From the NCBI RefSeq assembly GCF_900638555.1, contig NZ_LR134525.1, forward strand, positions 1,612,001-1,676,000: a stretch of 64,000 nucleotides of DNA. Direction: 5' to 3'. Every line of letters begins with the position of its first letter. The stretch's first letter is position 1. A program made the position numbers and the translations under genes. Source of the DNA: Neisseria meningitidis (GTDB lineage Bacteria; Pseudomonadota; Gammaproteobacteria; Burkholderiales; Neisseriaceae). Below are positions 30,561 to 38,642 of the stretch, in pieces. The notes under the pieces are model-generated. The model was given only the letters and a program-made list of their open reading frames with translations. It was not told the origin of the DNA and searched no databases.

Positions 30561-30566
30561 TATAAT
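30561..30566 (+). promoter_or_regulatory. Candidate -10 box for ubiX
   Basis: TATAAT 41 bp before the ubiX ATG. Upstream, near 30487-30508 and 30539-30546, the motif ATCGGATAT recurs in the parB/ubiX divergent space; its significance is unknown. Confidence 0.4.
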
Positions 30567-30606
30567 AGCCGGTTTGCCGTTGCAGGCGGTTTTATGGGAA
30601 AGGCGG

Positions 30607-31179
30607 ATGATGGTACGGCGTTTGATAATCGGCATCAGTGGGGCGAGCGGTTTCCAATACGGCGTGAAGGCTTTGGAACTTTTACGCGCGCAAGATATCG
30701 AAACGCACCTTGTGGTATCGAAAGGTGCGGAGATGGCGCGCGCTTCGGAAACGGCTTATGCGAGAGACGAGGTATATGCCTTGGCGGACTTCGTGCATCC
30801 GATCGGCAATATCGGGGCGTGCATTGCCAGCGGTACGTTTAAAACGGACGGGATGCTGGTCGCCCCCTGTTCGATGCGGACGCTTGCCTCGGTCGTGCAC
30901 GGCTTCGGCGACAACCTCTTGACGCGTGCGGCGGATGTGGTTTTGAAGGAAAGGCGGCGGCTGGTGCTGATGGTGCGCGAAACGCCGCTGAACCTTGCCC
31001 ATTTGGACAATATGAAGCGGGTAACGGAAATGGGCGGCGTGGTGTTTCCCCCTGTTCCTGCGATGTACCGCAAACCGCAGACGGCGGACGACATAGTGGC
31101 GCACAGTGTTGCACACGCTTTGTCGCTGTTCGGAATCGATACGCCGGATTCGGCGGAATGGCAGGGAATGGCGGATTAA
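30607..31179 (+). CDS. ubiX: Flavin prenyltransferase UbiX
   Basis: 190 residues from ATG 30607 (ATGATGGTACGG), preceded by GGGAAAGG; the frame upstream is open but antisense to parB. UbiX attaches dimethylallyl phosphate to FMN, making the prenyl-FMN cofactor of the UbiD decarboxylase in ubiquinone synthesis. Seen: IGISGASG (N-terminal FMN-binding loop), [14 protein letters not shown], and [18 protein letters not shown] shared DUS hairpin separates it from convergent metQ. Confidence 0.93.
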
Positions 31180-31188
31180 AGGACAAAA

Positions 31189-31223
31189 ATGCCGTCTGAA
31201 CACGGATACGGTTCAGACGGCAT
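31189..31223. terminator. Bidirectional inverted DUS pair between ubiX and metQ
   Basis: ATGCCGTCTGAA and TTCAGACGGCAT lie between two convergent stop codons. Confidence 0.8.
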
Positions 31224-31240
31224 CATTTTATACGACTGCC

Positions 31241-32104
31241 TTATTTGGCTGCGCCTTCATTCCATGCGGCAGGGGATTTGTAGCCCTCGAAGCGTTTGTG
31301 CGCGTAGGCTTTGAACGCGTCGGAGTTATAGGCCTCGGTTACGTCTTTAAGCCATTGGCTGTCTTTGTCGGCGGTTTTGACGGCAGACCAGTTGACATAG
31401 GCAAAGCTCGGTTCTTGGAACAGGGCTTCGGTCAGCTTCATGCCGCTGCTTATGGCGTAGTTGCCGTTGACGACGGCAAAATCCACGTCGGCGCGGCTAC
31501 GCGGCAGTTGCGCGGCTTCAAGCTCGACGATTTTGATGTTTTTCAGGTTTTCGGCAATGTCCGCTTTGGATGCGGTCAGCGGATTGATGCCGTCTTTGAG
31601 TTTGATCCAACCCAGTTCGTCGAGCATCACCAAGACGCGGGCGAAGTTGGACGGGTCGTTGGGCGCGGATACGGTGCTGCCGTCTTTGACTTCTTCCAGC
31701 GATTTCAGCTTGCCCGGGTACAGTCCCAAAGGCGCGGTCGGCACTTGGAAGACTTCGGTGATGTCCAGATTGTGTTCTTTTTTGAAGTCGTCAAGATAGG
31801 GTTTGTGTTGGAAGACGTTGATGTCCAACTCGCCCTCAGCCAATGCCAGATTCGGGCGCACATAGTCGGTAAACTCGACCAGTTTGACGGTGTAGCCTTT
31901 TTTCTCCAGCTCGGGTTGGATTTGTTCTTTGACCATATCGCCGAAGTCGCCGACGGTCGTGCCGAAGACGATTTCTTTTTTCGCCGCGCCGTTGTCGGCG
32001 GCGGCAGAAGCGGATGCGGCGGGCGCGCTATCTTTTTGACCGCCGCAGGCGGCGAGGATGAGCGCGAGTGCGGCGGCGGAAAGGGTTTTGAAGAAGGTTT
32101 TCAT
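31241..32104 (-). CDS. metQ: D-methionine-binding lipoprotein MetQ (GNA1946)
   Basis: 287 residues from ATG 32104, which has AGGAG just upstream; the longer frame from 32137 has no signal peptide. Lipobox LILAAC with Cys20. The NlpA/MetQ fold is recognisable (KKEIVFGTTVGDFGDMV, VEFTDYVRPN, VFQHKPYLDDF). This is the surface-reactive lipoprotein known as GNA1946 in meningococcal vaccine work. It delivers methionine to MetNI and is transcribed after metN-metI on the minus strand. Confidence 0.95.
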   Translation of the reverse strand: MKTFFKTLSAAALALILAACGGQKDSAPAASASAAADNGAAKKEIVFGTTVGDFGDMVKEQIQPELEKKGYTVKLVEFTDYVRPNLALAEGELDINVFQHKPYLDDFKKEHNLDITEVFQVPTAPLGLYPGKLKSLEEVKDGSTVSAPNDPSNFARVLVMLDELGWIKLKDGINPLTASKADIAENLKNIKIVELEAAQLPRSRADVDFAVVNGNYAISSGMKLTEALFQEPSFAYVNWSAVKTADKDSQWLKDVTEAYNSDAFKAYAHKRFEGYKSPAAWNEGAAK

Positions 32105-32262
32105 ATTTTCTCCTGATGTTGTGGCGGTTTCAAACAAAAATGACGGGCAGGGAGTCCTGCCGTCCGGATTCGGCGTTCAGACGGCATTTGCCGCGAACAG
32201 GGGGATTTTATAGCATTTTTCGGATAGCGGTGGGGGTTTTGGCGTTCAGACGGCATTTGGGT

Positions 32263-32949
32263 TCAACGTTTGTCGAGTTTCCGCGCCAACGCGTTGCCGG
32301 TGCTTTGAATCAGGATGACCAGCAGCACGAGGAGGGCGACGATGAAGACGATGACTTCGGTTTGGTAGCGGTAGTAGCCGTAGCGGATGGCGAGGTCGCC
32401 CAAGCCGCCGCCGCCTATCATCCCTGCCGCCGCGCTGTATGACAAAAGCCCGATGGCAAGCACGGTAATGCTGGAAACCATGCCCGCGCGCGCTTCGTTT
32501 AAGAGGACTTTGCGGATGATGGCAACCGGCGGCGCACCCATAGCGGCGGCGGCTTCAATCACGCCTTTGGGGACTTCGCGCAGGTTTTGTTCCACCAAAC
32601 GGGCAAAATAAAACAATCCCGACACGCTCAACACCAGCGAGGCGGCAACCGGACCGATGGTGCTGCCGACGATGGCGCGTGTGGCGGGTATCATCGCAAT
32701 CATCAGGATGACGAAGGGGAAGGCGCGCATGAGGTTGACGAGGTTGTCGAGCAGGAAGTTCACCAGCTTGTTGTAATGCAGTTGGCGGCTGGAGGTTACG
32801 AAGAGCAGCACGCCCAGCAGCGTGCCGAAGATGACGGCGAATGTGGTGGATAAGCCGACCATGACGAAGGTTTCGCCCAATGCGCGGACGATTTCGCCTT
32901 TCATACCGATGATGTTGGAAACGGCTTGTTGGAAGGTCAGGTCTGCCAT
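32263..32949 (-). CDS. metI: Methionine ABC transporter permease MetI
   Basis: 228 residues, about five membrane segments. The permease EAA loop is visible in EVPKGVIEAAAAMGAPPVAIIRKV. One base separates it from metN, indicating coupling. Confidence 0.95.
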   Translation of the reverse strand: MADLTFQQAVSNIIGMKGEIVRALGETFVMVGLSTTFAVIFGTLLGVLLFVTSSRQLHYNKLVNFLLDNLVNLMRAFPFVILMIAMIPATRAIVGSTIGPVAASLVLSVSGLFYFARLVEQNLREVPKGVIEAAAAMGAPPVAIIRKVLLNEARAGMVSSITVLAIGLLSYSAAAGMIGGGGLGDLAIRYGYYRYQTEVIVFIVALLVLLVILIQSTGNALARKLDKR

Positions 32950-32950
32950 T

Positions 32951-33688
32951 TCAGTCCTCTCTGATGAGTTCGCGCCCGATGTCGGATCGGGCGTGGATTT
33001 GGTTGCCGCGTACTTCGACGATTTCGACGACTTTGCCTTTATCCAAGAGGGCGGCGCGGTCGCACAGGCGGCGGATGACGCTCATTTCGTGGGTTACGAT
33101 GACGATGGTTACGTTGAATCGTTTGTTGATGTCTTCCAAACATTCCAAGACGCTGCGCGTGGTGGCGGGATCGAGGGCGGAAGTGGGTTCGTCGGCGAGG
33201 ATGACTTGGGGTTTGGGCGCGAGCGCGCGGGCGATGCCGACACGCTGTTTTTGTCCGCCGGAAAGCTGGGCGGGATAGTGGCCGGCGCGTTCGGTCAGTC
33301 CGACGATTTCGAGGCATTCGGCAACGCGCGCTTTGATTTTTTCAGACGGCCATCCGGCGATTTCCAAAGGAAAGGCAACATTGTCGGCAACGGTGCGGTT
33401 GCTCAAAAGATTAAACTGCTGAAACACCATGCCGATATTCTGCCGCGCCTGACGCAATGCGGCGGCATCAAGCGCGGTCAGCTCTTGTCCACAGACGTTG
33501 ACCTTGCCCGTGTCGGGACGTTCCAACAGGTTAATCAGTCGCAACAGGGTGGATTTGCCTGCACCCGAATAACCCATCAGCCCGAAGATTTCGCCGTCGC
33601 GGATTTCGAGGCTGGTCGGCTCGACGGCGGCAAAACGGGTCTTGTCGCGCGTTTGGTAATGCTTGGAAACCTTGTCCAAAATAATCAT
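32951..33688 (-). CDS. metN: Methionine ABC transporter ATPase MetN
   Basis: 245 residues from ATG 33688 (MIILDKVSKHY); a longer open frame adds residues with no family match. Walker A GYSGAGKST, signature LSGGQKQR, Walker B VILADEPTSALD. E. coli MetN has a further C-terminal regulatory domain of about 100 residues, which this shorter protein lacks, so feedback by methionine may differ. Confidence 0.93.
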   Translation of the reverse strand: MIILDKVSKHYQTRDKTRFAAVEPTSLEIRDGEIFGLMGYSGAGKSTLLRLINLLERPDTGKVNVCGQELTALDAAALRQARQNIGMVFQQFNLLSNRTVADNVAFPLEIAGWPSEKIKARVAECLEIVGLTERAGHYPAQLSGGQKQRVGIARALAPKPQVILADEPTSALDPATTRSVLECLEDINKRFNVTIVIVTHEMSVIRRLCDRAALLDKGKVVEIVEVRGNQIHARSDIGRELIRED

Positions 33689-34217
33689 TGTCTTTCCCAT
33701 ACAACAAAGCCCGATGTCGGACACAACGGGCACGGAAGATAAAGCTGAAATTGTCGGAACGCTTTAGCTGTTATGCCCGCAAGCTGTGTCAAATCGGCAG
33801 GTTAATTTTCGTAGGATATTATCGGGAAAGCGTTTTTTTGTCAATAAGGCAGGAAGCGGGCAACCATTTCGGACAATGCCGTCTGAAACGGGCAAAGGCA
33901 GCGGTTCTCACCAAAACGGCAAATAATTGAAAAATATATAGTGGATTAACAAAAATCAGGACAAGGCGACGAAGCCGCAGACAGTACAAATAGTACGGAA
34001 CCGATTCACTTGGTGCTTCAGCACCTTAGAGAATCGTTCTCTTTGAGCTAAGGCGAGCCAACGCCGTACCGGTTTTTGTTAATCCACTATAAATTATGTC
34101 GGAAACATTCCAAAGGCGGTGCAGTTTCGGCATATAATTCATGCAAACGCCTGTTCAGACGGCATTTTGTCTTTTCCAACCCTGACCGTTCAGGGTTCCG
34201 ATTCTTAAGGAAATCCG
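33689..34217. other. Intergenic region metN-ltgA
   Basis: Contains a single DUS near 33876, the Correia element 33937-34091 and the ltgA leader with TTAAGGAAATCC as ribosome site. No gene is seen. Confidence 0.6.
33937..34091. repeat. Full-length Correia element upstream of ltgA
   Basis: TATAGTGGATTAACAAAAAT to GTTAATCCACTATA, 155 bp, about 125 bp before the ltgA start. Confidence 0.93.
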
Positions 34218-36068
34218 ATGTACCCACCCTCTCTGAAGCATTCCCTGCCGCTGCTGGTGGCCCTGGTGCTTGCCGCGTGTTCTTCGACAAACACACTGTC
34301 AGCCGACAAGACCCCGGCAGACAATATAGAAACTGCCGACCTTTCGGCAAGCGTTCCCACCCGCCCTGCCGAACCCGAAGGAAAAACGTTGGCAGATTAC
34401 GGCGGCTACCCGTCCGCACTGGATGCAGTGAAACAGAAAAACGATGCCGCCGTCGCCGCCTATTTGGAAAACGCCGGCGACAGCGCGATGGCGGAAAATG
34501 TCCGCAACGAGTGGCTGAAGTCTTTGGGCGCGCGCAGACAGTGGACGCTGTTTGCACAGGAATATGCCAAACTCGAACCGGCAGGGCGCGCCCAAGAAGT
34601 CGAATGCTACGCCGATTCGAGCCGCAACGACTATACGCGTGCCGCCGAACTGGTCAAAAATACGGGCAAACTGCCTTCGGGCTGCACCAAACTGTTGGAA
34701 CAGGCAGCCGCATCCGGCTTGTTGGACGGCAACGACGCCTGGAGGCGCGTGCGCGGACTGCTGGCCGGCCGCCAAACCACAGACGCACGCAACCTTGCCG
34801 CCGCATTGGGCAGCCCGTTTGACGGCGGTACACAAGGTTCGCGCGAATATGCCCTGTTGAACGTCATCGGCAAAGAAGCACGCAAATCGCCGAATGCCGC
34901 CGCCCTGCTGTCCGAAATGGAAAGCGGTTTAAGCCTCGAACAACGCAGTTTCGCGTGGGGCGTATTGGGGCATTATCAGTCGCAAAACCTCAATGTGCCT
35001 GCCGCCTTGGACTATTACGGCAAGGTTGCCGACCGCCGCCAACTGACCGACGACCAAATCGAGTGGTACGCCCGCGCCGCCTTGCGCGCCCGACGTTGGG
35101 ACGAGCTGGCTTCCGTAATCTCGCATATGCCCGAAAAACTGCAAAAAAGCCCGACCTGGCTCTACTGGCTGGCACGCAGCCGCGCCGCAACGGGCAACAC
35201 GCAAGAGGCGGAAAAACTTTACAAACAGGCGGCAGCAACGGGCAGGAATTTTTATGCGGTGCTGGCGGGGGAAGAGTTGGGGCGCAAAATCGATACGCGC
35301 AACAATGTGCCCGATGCCGGCAAAAACAGCGTCCTCCGTATGGCGGAAGACGGCGCGATTAAGCGCGCGCTGGTGCTGTTCCGAAACAGCCGAACCGCCG
35401 GCGATGCGAAAATGCGCCGTCAGGCTCAGGCGGAATGGCGTTTCGCCACACGCGGCTTCGATGAAGACAAGCTGCTGACCGCCGCGCAAACCGCGTTCGA
35501 CCACGGTTTTTACGATATGGCGGTCAACAGCGCGGAACGCACCGACCGCAAACTCAACTACACCTTGCGCTACATTTCGCCGTTTAAAGACACGGTAATC
35601 CGCCACGCGCAAAATGTTAATGTCGATCCGGCGTGGGTTTACGGGCTGATTCGTCAGGAAAGCCGCTTCGTTATGGGCGCGCAATCCCGCGTAGGCGCGC
35701 AGGGGCTGATGCAGGTTATGCCTGCCACCGCGCGCGAAATCGCCGGCAAAATCGGTATGGATGCCGCACAACTTTACACCGCCGACGGCAATATCCGTAT
35801 GGGGACGTGGTATATGGCGGACACCAAACGCCGCCTGCAAAACAACGAAGTCCTCGCCACCGCAGGCTATAACGCCGGTCCCGGCAGGGCGCGCCGATGG
35901 CAGGCGGACACGCCCCTCGAAGGCGCGGTATATGCCGAAACCATCCCGTTTTCCGAAACGCGCGACTATGTCAAAAAAGTGATGGCCAATGCCGCCTACT
36001 ACGCCTCCCTCTTCGGCGCGCCGCACATCCCGCTCAAACAGCGTATGGGCATTGTCCCCGCCCGCTGA
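34218..36068 (+). CDS. ltgA: Lytic transglycosylase LtgA (Slt70 type lipoprotein)
   Basis: 616 residues. Lipobox LVLAAC (Cys21) predicts an outer-membrane lipoprotein, unlike soluble E. coli Slt70. A long alpha-superhelical repeat region (about 60-440) precedes the SLT catalytic domain. The catalytic Glu481 lies in GLIRQESRF, followed by GAQGLMQVMPATA and TAGYNAGPGRARRW. It cleaves peptidoglycan to 1,6-anhydromuramyl products; in Neisseria LtgA contributes to release of cytotoxic fragments. Single transcription unit closed by a DUS hairpin. Confidence 0.95.
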   Translation: MYPPSLKHSLPLLVALVLAACSSTNTLSADKTPADNIETADLSASVPTRPAEPEGKTLADYGGYPSALDAVKQKNDAAVAAYLENAGDSAMAENVRNEWLKSLGARRQWTLFAQEYAKLEPAGRAQEVECYADSSRNDYTRAAELVKNTGKLPSGCTKLLEQAAASGLLDGNDAWRRVRGLLAGRQTTDARNLAAALGSPFDGGTQGSREYALLNVIGKEARKSPNAAALLSEMESGLSLEQRSFAWGVLGHYQSQNLNVPAALDYYGKVADRRQLTDDQIEWYARAALRARRWDELASVISHMPEKLQKSPTWLYWLARSRAATGNTQEAEKLYKQAAATGRNFYAVLAGEELGRKIDTRNNVPDAGKNSVLRMAEDGAIKRALVLFRNSRTAGDAKMRRQAQAEWRFATRGFDEDKLLTAAQTAFDHGFYDMAVNSAERTDRKLNYTLRYISPFKDTVIRHAQNVNVDPAWVYGLIRQESRFVMGAQSRVGAQGLMQVMPATAREIAGKIGMDAAQLYTADGNIRMGTWYMADTKRRLQNNEVLATAGYNAGPGRARRWQADTPLEGAVYAETIPFSETRDYVKKVMANAAYYASLFGAPHIPLKQRMGIVPAR

Positions 36069-36075
36069 CGTACCG

Positions 36076-36112
36076 ATGCCGTCTGAAACCCGCCCGGTCT
36101 TTCAGACGGCAT
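36076..36112 (+). terminator. Inverted DUS pair after ltgA
   Basis: ATGCCGTCTGAA at 36076-36087 and complement at 36101-36112. The remaining DNA to 36356 has no gene and presumably holds the rpsU promoter. Confidence 0.75.
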
Positions 36113-36356
36113 TTTTATCCCGAACGGCATTGACGGCGAACCATAAATATAAGACAATCCGAAAATTGTTTTTCCTGCTTTTTCAAGCAGCTTGACACGG
36201 CACAAGCCGACCCGTTAGGAGGTGATGTTTCCGTCACGGCGCGTATCCCGCCGCCGCAAGGCACAGCGATACGGTAAACCTTCAACACCGTCTGCCCTAC
36301 CCTTTCCACCGATATGATGGGCAGATGAAACAACCGAATTTATTAAAGGAAATAAA

Positions 36357-36569
36357 ATGCCTGCAATCCGCGTAAAAGAAAACGAACCCTTTGAAGTCGC
36401 TATGCGCCGTTTCAAACGCGCCGTAGAAAAAACCGGCCTGCTGACCGAGCTGCGCGCCCGCGAAGCCTACGAAAAACCGACTACCGAACGCAAACGCAAA
36501 AAAGCGGCAGCCGTAAAACGCCTGCAAAAACGCCTGCGCAGCCAACAACTGCCGCCCAAAATGTACTAA
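36357..36569 (+). CDS. rpsU: 30S ribosomal protein S21
   Basis: 70 residues, highly basic. [21 protein letters not shown] and [15 protein letters not shown] are the S21 signatures. It acts in translation initiation. Followed by a terminator and then yqeY. Confidence 0.97.
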   Translation: MPAIRVKENEPFEVAMRRFKRAVEKTGLLTELRAREAYEKPTTERKRKKAAAVKRLQKRLRSQQLPPKMY

Positions 36570-36610
36570 ACGTTCAAGTACAGATTACAGGTCAGCCCTG
36601 TGATATGAGG

Positions 36611-36644
36611 ACACACCGCAAGACCTGCTCTGCGGTGTGTTTTG
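36611..36644 (+). terminator. Intrinsic terminator after rpsU
   Basis: ACACACCGCA pairs with TGCGGTGTGT, loop of about 10 nt, followed by TTTG and CTTTT. It lies 42 bp after rpsU and may attenuate read-through into yqeY. Confidence 0.8.
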
Positions 36645-36700
36645 CTTTTCAGACGGCATCGAAACCCGCCGTTTCCATCCGACATCCCAGCGAGAACATT

Positions 36701-37147
36701 ATGAGCCTGAAAATCCGCCTTACCGAAGACATGAAAACCGCGATGCGCGCCAAAGACCAAGTTTCCCTCGGCACCATCCGCCTCATCAACGCCGCCGTCA
36801 AACAGTTTGAAGTGGACGAACGCACCGAAGCCGACGATGCCAAAATCACCGCCATCCTGACCAAAATGGTCAAACAGCGCAAAGACAGCGTGAAAATCTA
36901 CACTGAAGCCGGCCGTCAGGATTTGGCAGACAAAGAAAACGCCGAAATCGAGGTACTGCACCGCTACCTGCCGCAAATGCTCTCCGCCGGCGAAATCCGT
37001 ACTGCGGTCGATGCCGCCGTTGCCGAAACCGGCGCGGCAGGTATGGCGGATATGGGCAAAGTGATGGGCGTATTGAAAACCCGACTTGCCGGCAAGGCCG
37101 ATATGGGCGAAGTCAACAAAATCTTAAAAGCCGTGCTGACCGCCTGA
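36701..37147 (+). CDS. yqeY: GatB/YqeY domain protein
   Basis: 148 residues from ATG 36701 (MSLKIRLTEDMKTAMRAKD). The YqeY pattern is present: KTRLAGKADMGEVNKIL at the end and YTEAGRQDLADKENAEIEVLHRYLP in the middle. Related to the C-terminal tRNA-binding part of GatB; cellular role unclear. The rpsU-yqeY neighbourhood is common in proteobacteria. Confidence 0.92.
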   Translation: MSLKIRLTEDMKTAMRAKDQVSLGTIRLINAAVKQFEVDERTEADDAKITAILTKMVKQRKDSVKIYTEAGRQDLADKENAEIEVLHRYLPQMLSAGEIRTAVDAAVAETGAAGMADMGKVMGVLKTRLAGKADMGEVNKILKAVLTA

Positions 37148-37167
37148 TTGTATGAATATAAGGAAAA

Positions 37168-37205
37168 ATGCCGTCTGAACCCCATATCGCAGGTTCAGAC
37201 GGCAT
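37168..37205 (+). terminator. Inverted DUS pair after yqeY
   Basis: ATGCCGTCTGAA at 37168-37179 and complement ending at 37205. Confidence 0.75.
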
Positions 37206-37224
37206 TTTCATGGTTTGATGATAT

Positions 37225-37467
37225 TTATAAAAATTTTGCAACACGCTCATGCACAGCAACTGCCGCTGCTCGTTGGCGTTGCCGCTCTATCGCTTGGTTA
37301 GCTGCACCATAATTGCACTCTAATGCTGATGCAATAACGTCCCAATATCGAATTGGCAGGGGCAACACGGTTTCGATACACCGAAACGGGTTTTGCCGAT
37401 AAACGGATTCCGTTTGCGCCCCATCGGACAAAATGCCGTCTGAAACACGATTCCGTTCAGACGGCAT
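37225..37467 (-). CDS. Doubtful small hypothetical ORF starting in a DUS
   Basis: 80 residues; the ATG is the first codon of a DUS (MPSERN), and a DUS hairpin lies over its 5' end. The body (YRQNPFRCIETVLPLP, RQRQRAAAVAVHERV) has no recognised family. It may be a decayed fragment. This is the only candidate gene between yqeY and sspB. Confidence 0.25.
   Translation of the reverse strand: MPSERNRVSDGILSDGAQTESVYRQNPFRCIETVLPLPIRYWDVIASALECNYGAANQAIERQRQRAAAVAVHERVAKFL
37433..37467 (-). terminator. Inverted DUS pair after sspB
   Basis: ATGCCGTCTGAA at 37433-37444 and complement at 37456-37467, five bases beyond the sspB stop on the minus strand. Confidence 0.75.
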
Positions 37468-37471
37468 AGAT

Positions 37472-37864
37472 TTATTTGACCAATTTCAAGCCTTTTTTGG
37501 CGGGCCGGGGCGCGGTTTCGGCAGAGGTGTTTTCAGGCGACGTGTCGGGGCGATACGCTTCCAATTCAAACCCCATACCTTCGCCGGTCTCCCGTGCGAA
37601 AAGGCTGAGGACGTGTCCGACAGGTATCCATATGTCGTGCGCCTGTCCGCCGAAGCGGGCGGAAAAGCTGATCCAATCGTTGTCGATTTGAAGGTTTTGC
37701 GTGGCGGTCGCGCCGATGTTGAGCATAATTTCGTTGTCGCGGACGTACTGCATGGGGACGCGCGTGTGTTCGTTGACCCAGACAAGGATGTGCGGTGTGA
37801 GGCTGTTGTCGCTGCACCATTCGCAAAGTGCGCGGAGGATGTAGGGTTTGGTTGAGGTGGGCAT
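37472..37864 (-). CDS. sspB: ClpXP adaptor SspB
   Basis: 130 residues from ATG 37864 (MPTSTKPYILRAL); the open frame upstream overlaps sspA space without family match. SspB tethers ssrA-tagged proteins to ClpX. The folded domain (HILVWVNEHTRVPMQYV, NIGATATQNL, FSARFGG) is followed by a flexible tail ending KKGLKLVK, the ClpX-binding XB motif. Downstream of sspA as in many proteobacteria. Confidence 0.93.
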   Translation of the reverse strand: MPTSTKPYILRALCEWCSDNSLTPHILVWVNEHTRVPMQYVRDNEIMLNIGATATQNLQIDNDWISFSARFGGQAHDIWIPVGHVLSLFARETGEGMGFELEAYRPDTSPENTSAETAPRPAKKGLKLVK

Positions 37865-37935
37865 GATGGGTTCCGTGTGGTGTGCCTGAATGTGAAAATG
37901 CCTGCAAAACGGCGGGTTTTGCAAGCATTTCGGAC

Positions 37936-38541
37936 TTATTTGCGCATGGCTTTTTCGGCGGGTGTCAGTGCTTCGATAAAGGCTTCGCGCTGGAAGATGC
38001 GCTCGGCGTATTTGAGCAGCGGCGCGGCACTTTTGCCCAGTTTGACATCGTAGTGGCCGAGCCGCCACAGCAGCGGGGCAAGGGCGACATCAATCATAGA
38101 AAAATCTTCGCCGAGGATGTATTTGCTTTTGCTGAACGAAGGGGCAAGCATGGTCAGACCGTTGCCGATGGCTTCGCGCGCTTTTGCCTGTTCCTTGTTG
38201 GTGGCGGCGGGGTTTTCCAAAACTTGGACGTGGTTAAACAATTCTTTTTCCATACGGTACAGCACCAGCCGGCCCCTGCCGCGCATAACGGGATCGCCGG
38301 GCATAAGCTGCGGATGGGGGAAGCGTTCGTCGATGTATTCGTTGATGATGTTGGACTCGTGCAGCACCAAATCGCGCTCGACCAGCACGGGAACTTGGTT
38401 ATACGGGTTCATGACGGCGAGGTCTTCGGGCTTGTTGTAAATATCGACGTCTTTGATTTCAAAATCCATACCTTTTTCGTACAAAACGAAGCGGCAGCGG
38501 TGGCTGAAGGGGCAGGTAATGCCGGAATAGAGGGTCATCAT
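37936..38541 (-). CDS. sspA: Stringent starvation protein A (SspA)
   Basis: 201 residues with a glutathione S-transferase fold: MTLYSGITCPFSHRCRFVL (CPFSHR in place of the catalytic motif), NPYNQVPVL and LHESNIINEYIDERF. SspA binds RNA polymerase and reprogrammes stress and virulence promoters; in Neisseria it is a global regulator. About 70 bp upstream of sspB, same operon. Confidence 0.94.
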   Translation of the reverse strand: MMTLYSGITCPFSHRCRFVLYEKGMDFEIKDVDIYNKPEDLAVMNPYNQVPVLVERDLVLHESNIINEYIDERFPHPQLMPGDPVMRGRGRLVLYRMEKELFNHVQVLENPAATNKEQAKAREAIGNGLTMLAPSFSKSKYILGEDFSMIDVALAPLLWRLGHYDVKLGKSAAPLLKYAERIFQREAFIEALTPAEKAMRK

Positions 38542-38642
38542 AATGATTGTCGCTCCTGTGTGATGCCTGCAAAACGGCTGATTTATAAAGGTTTAATCGC
38601 GCAATTATACGCGATTTCCGGCACTTAATCCAGAAATTCGGC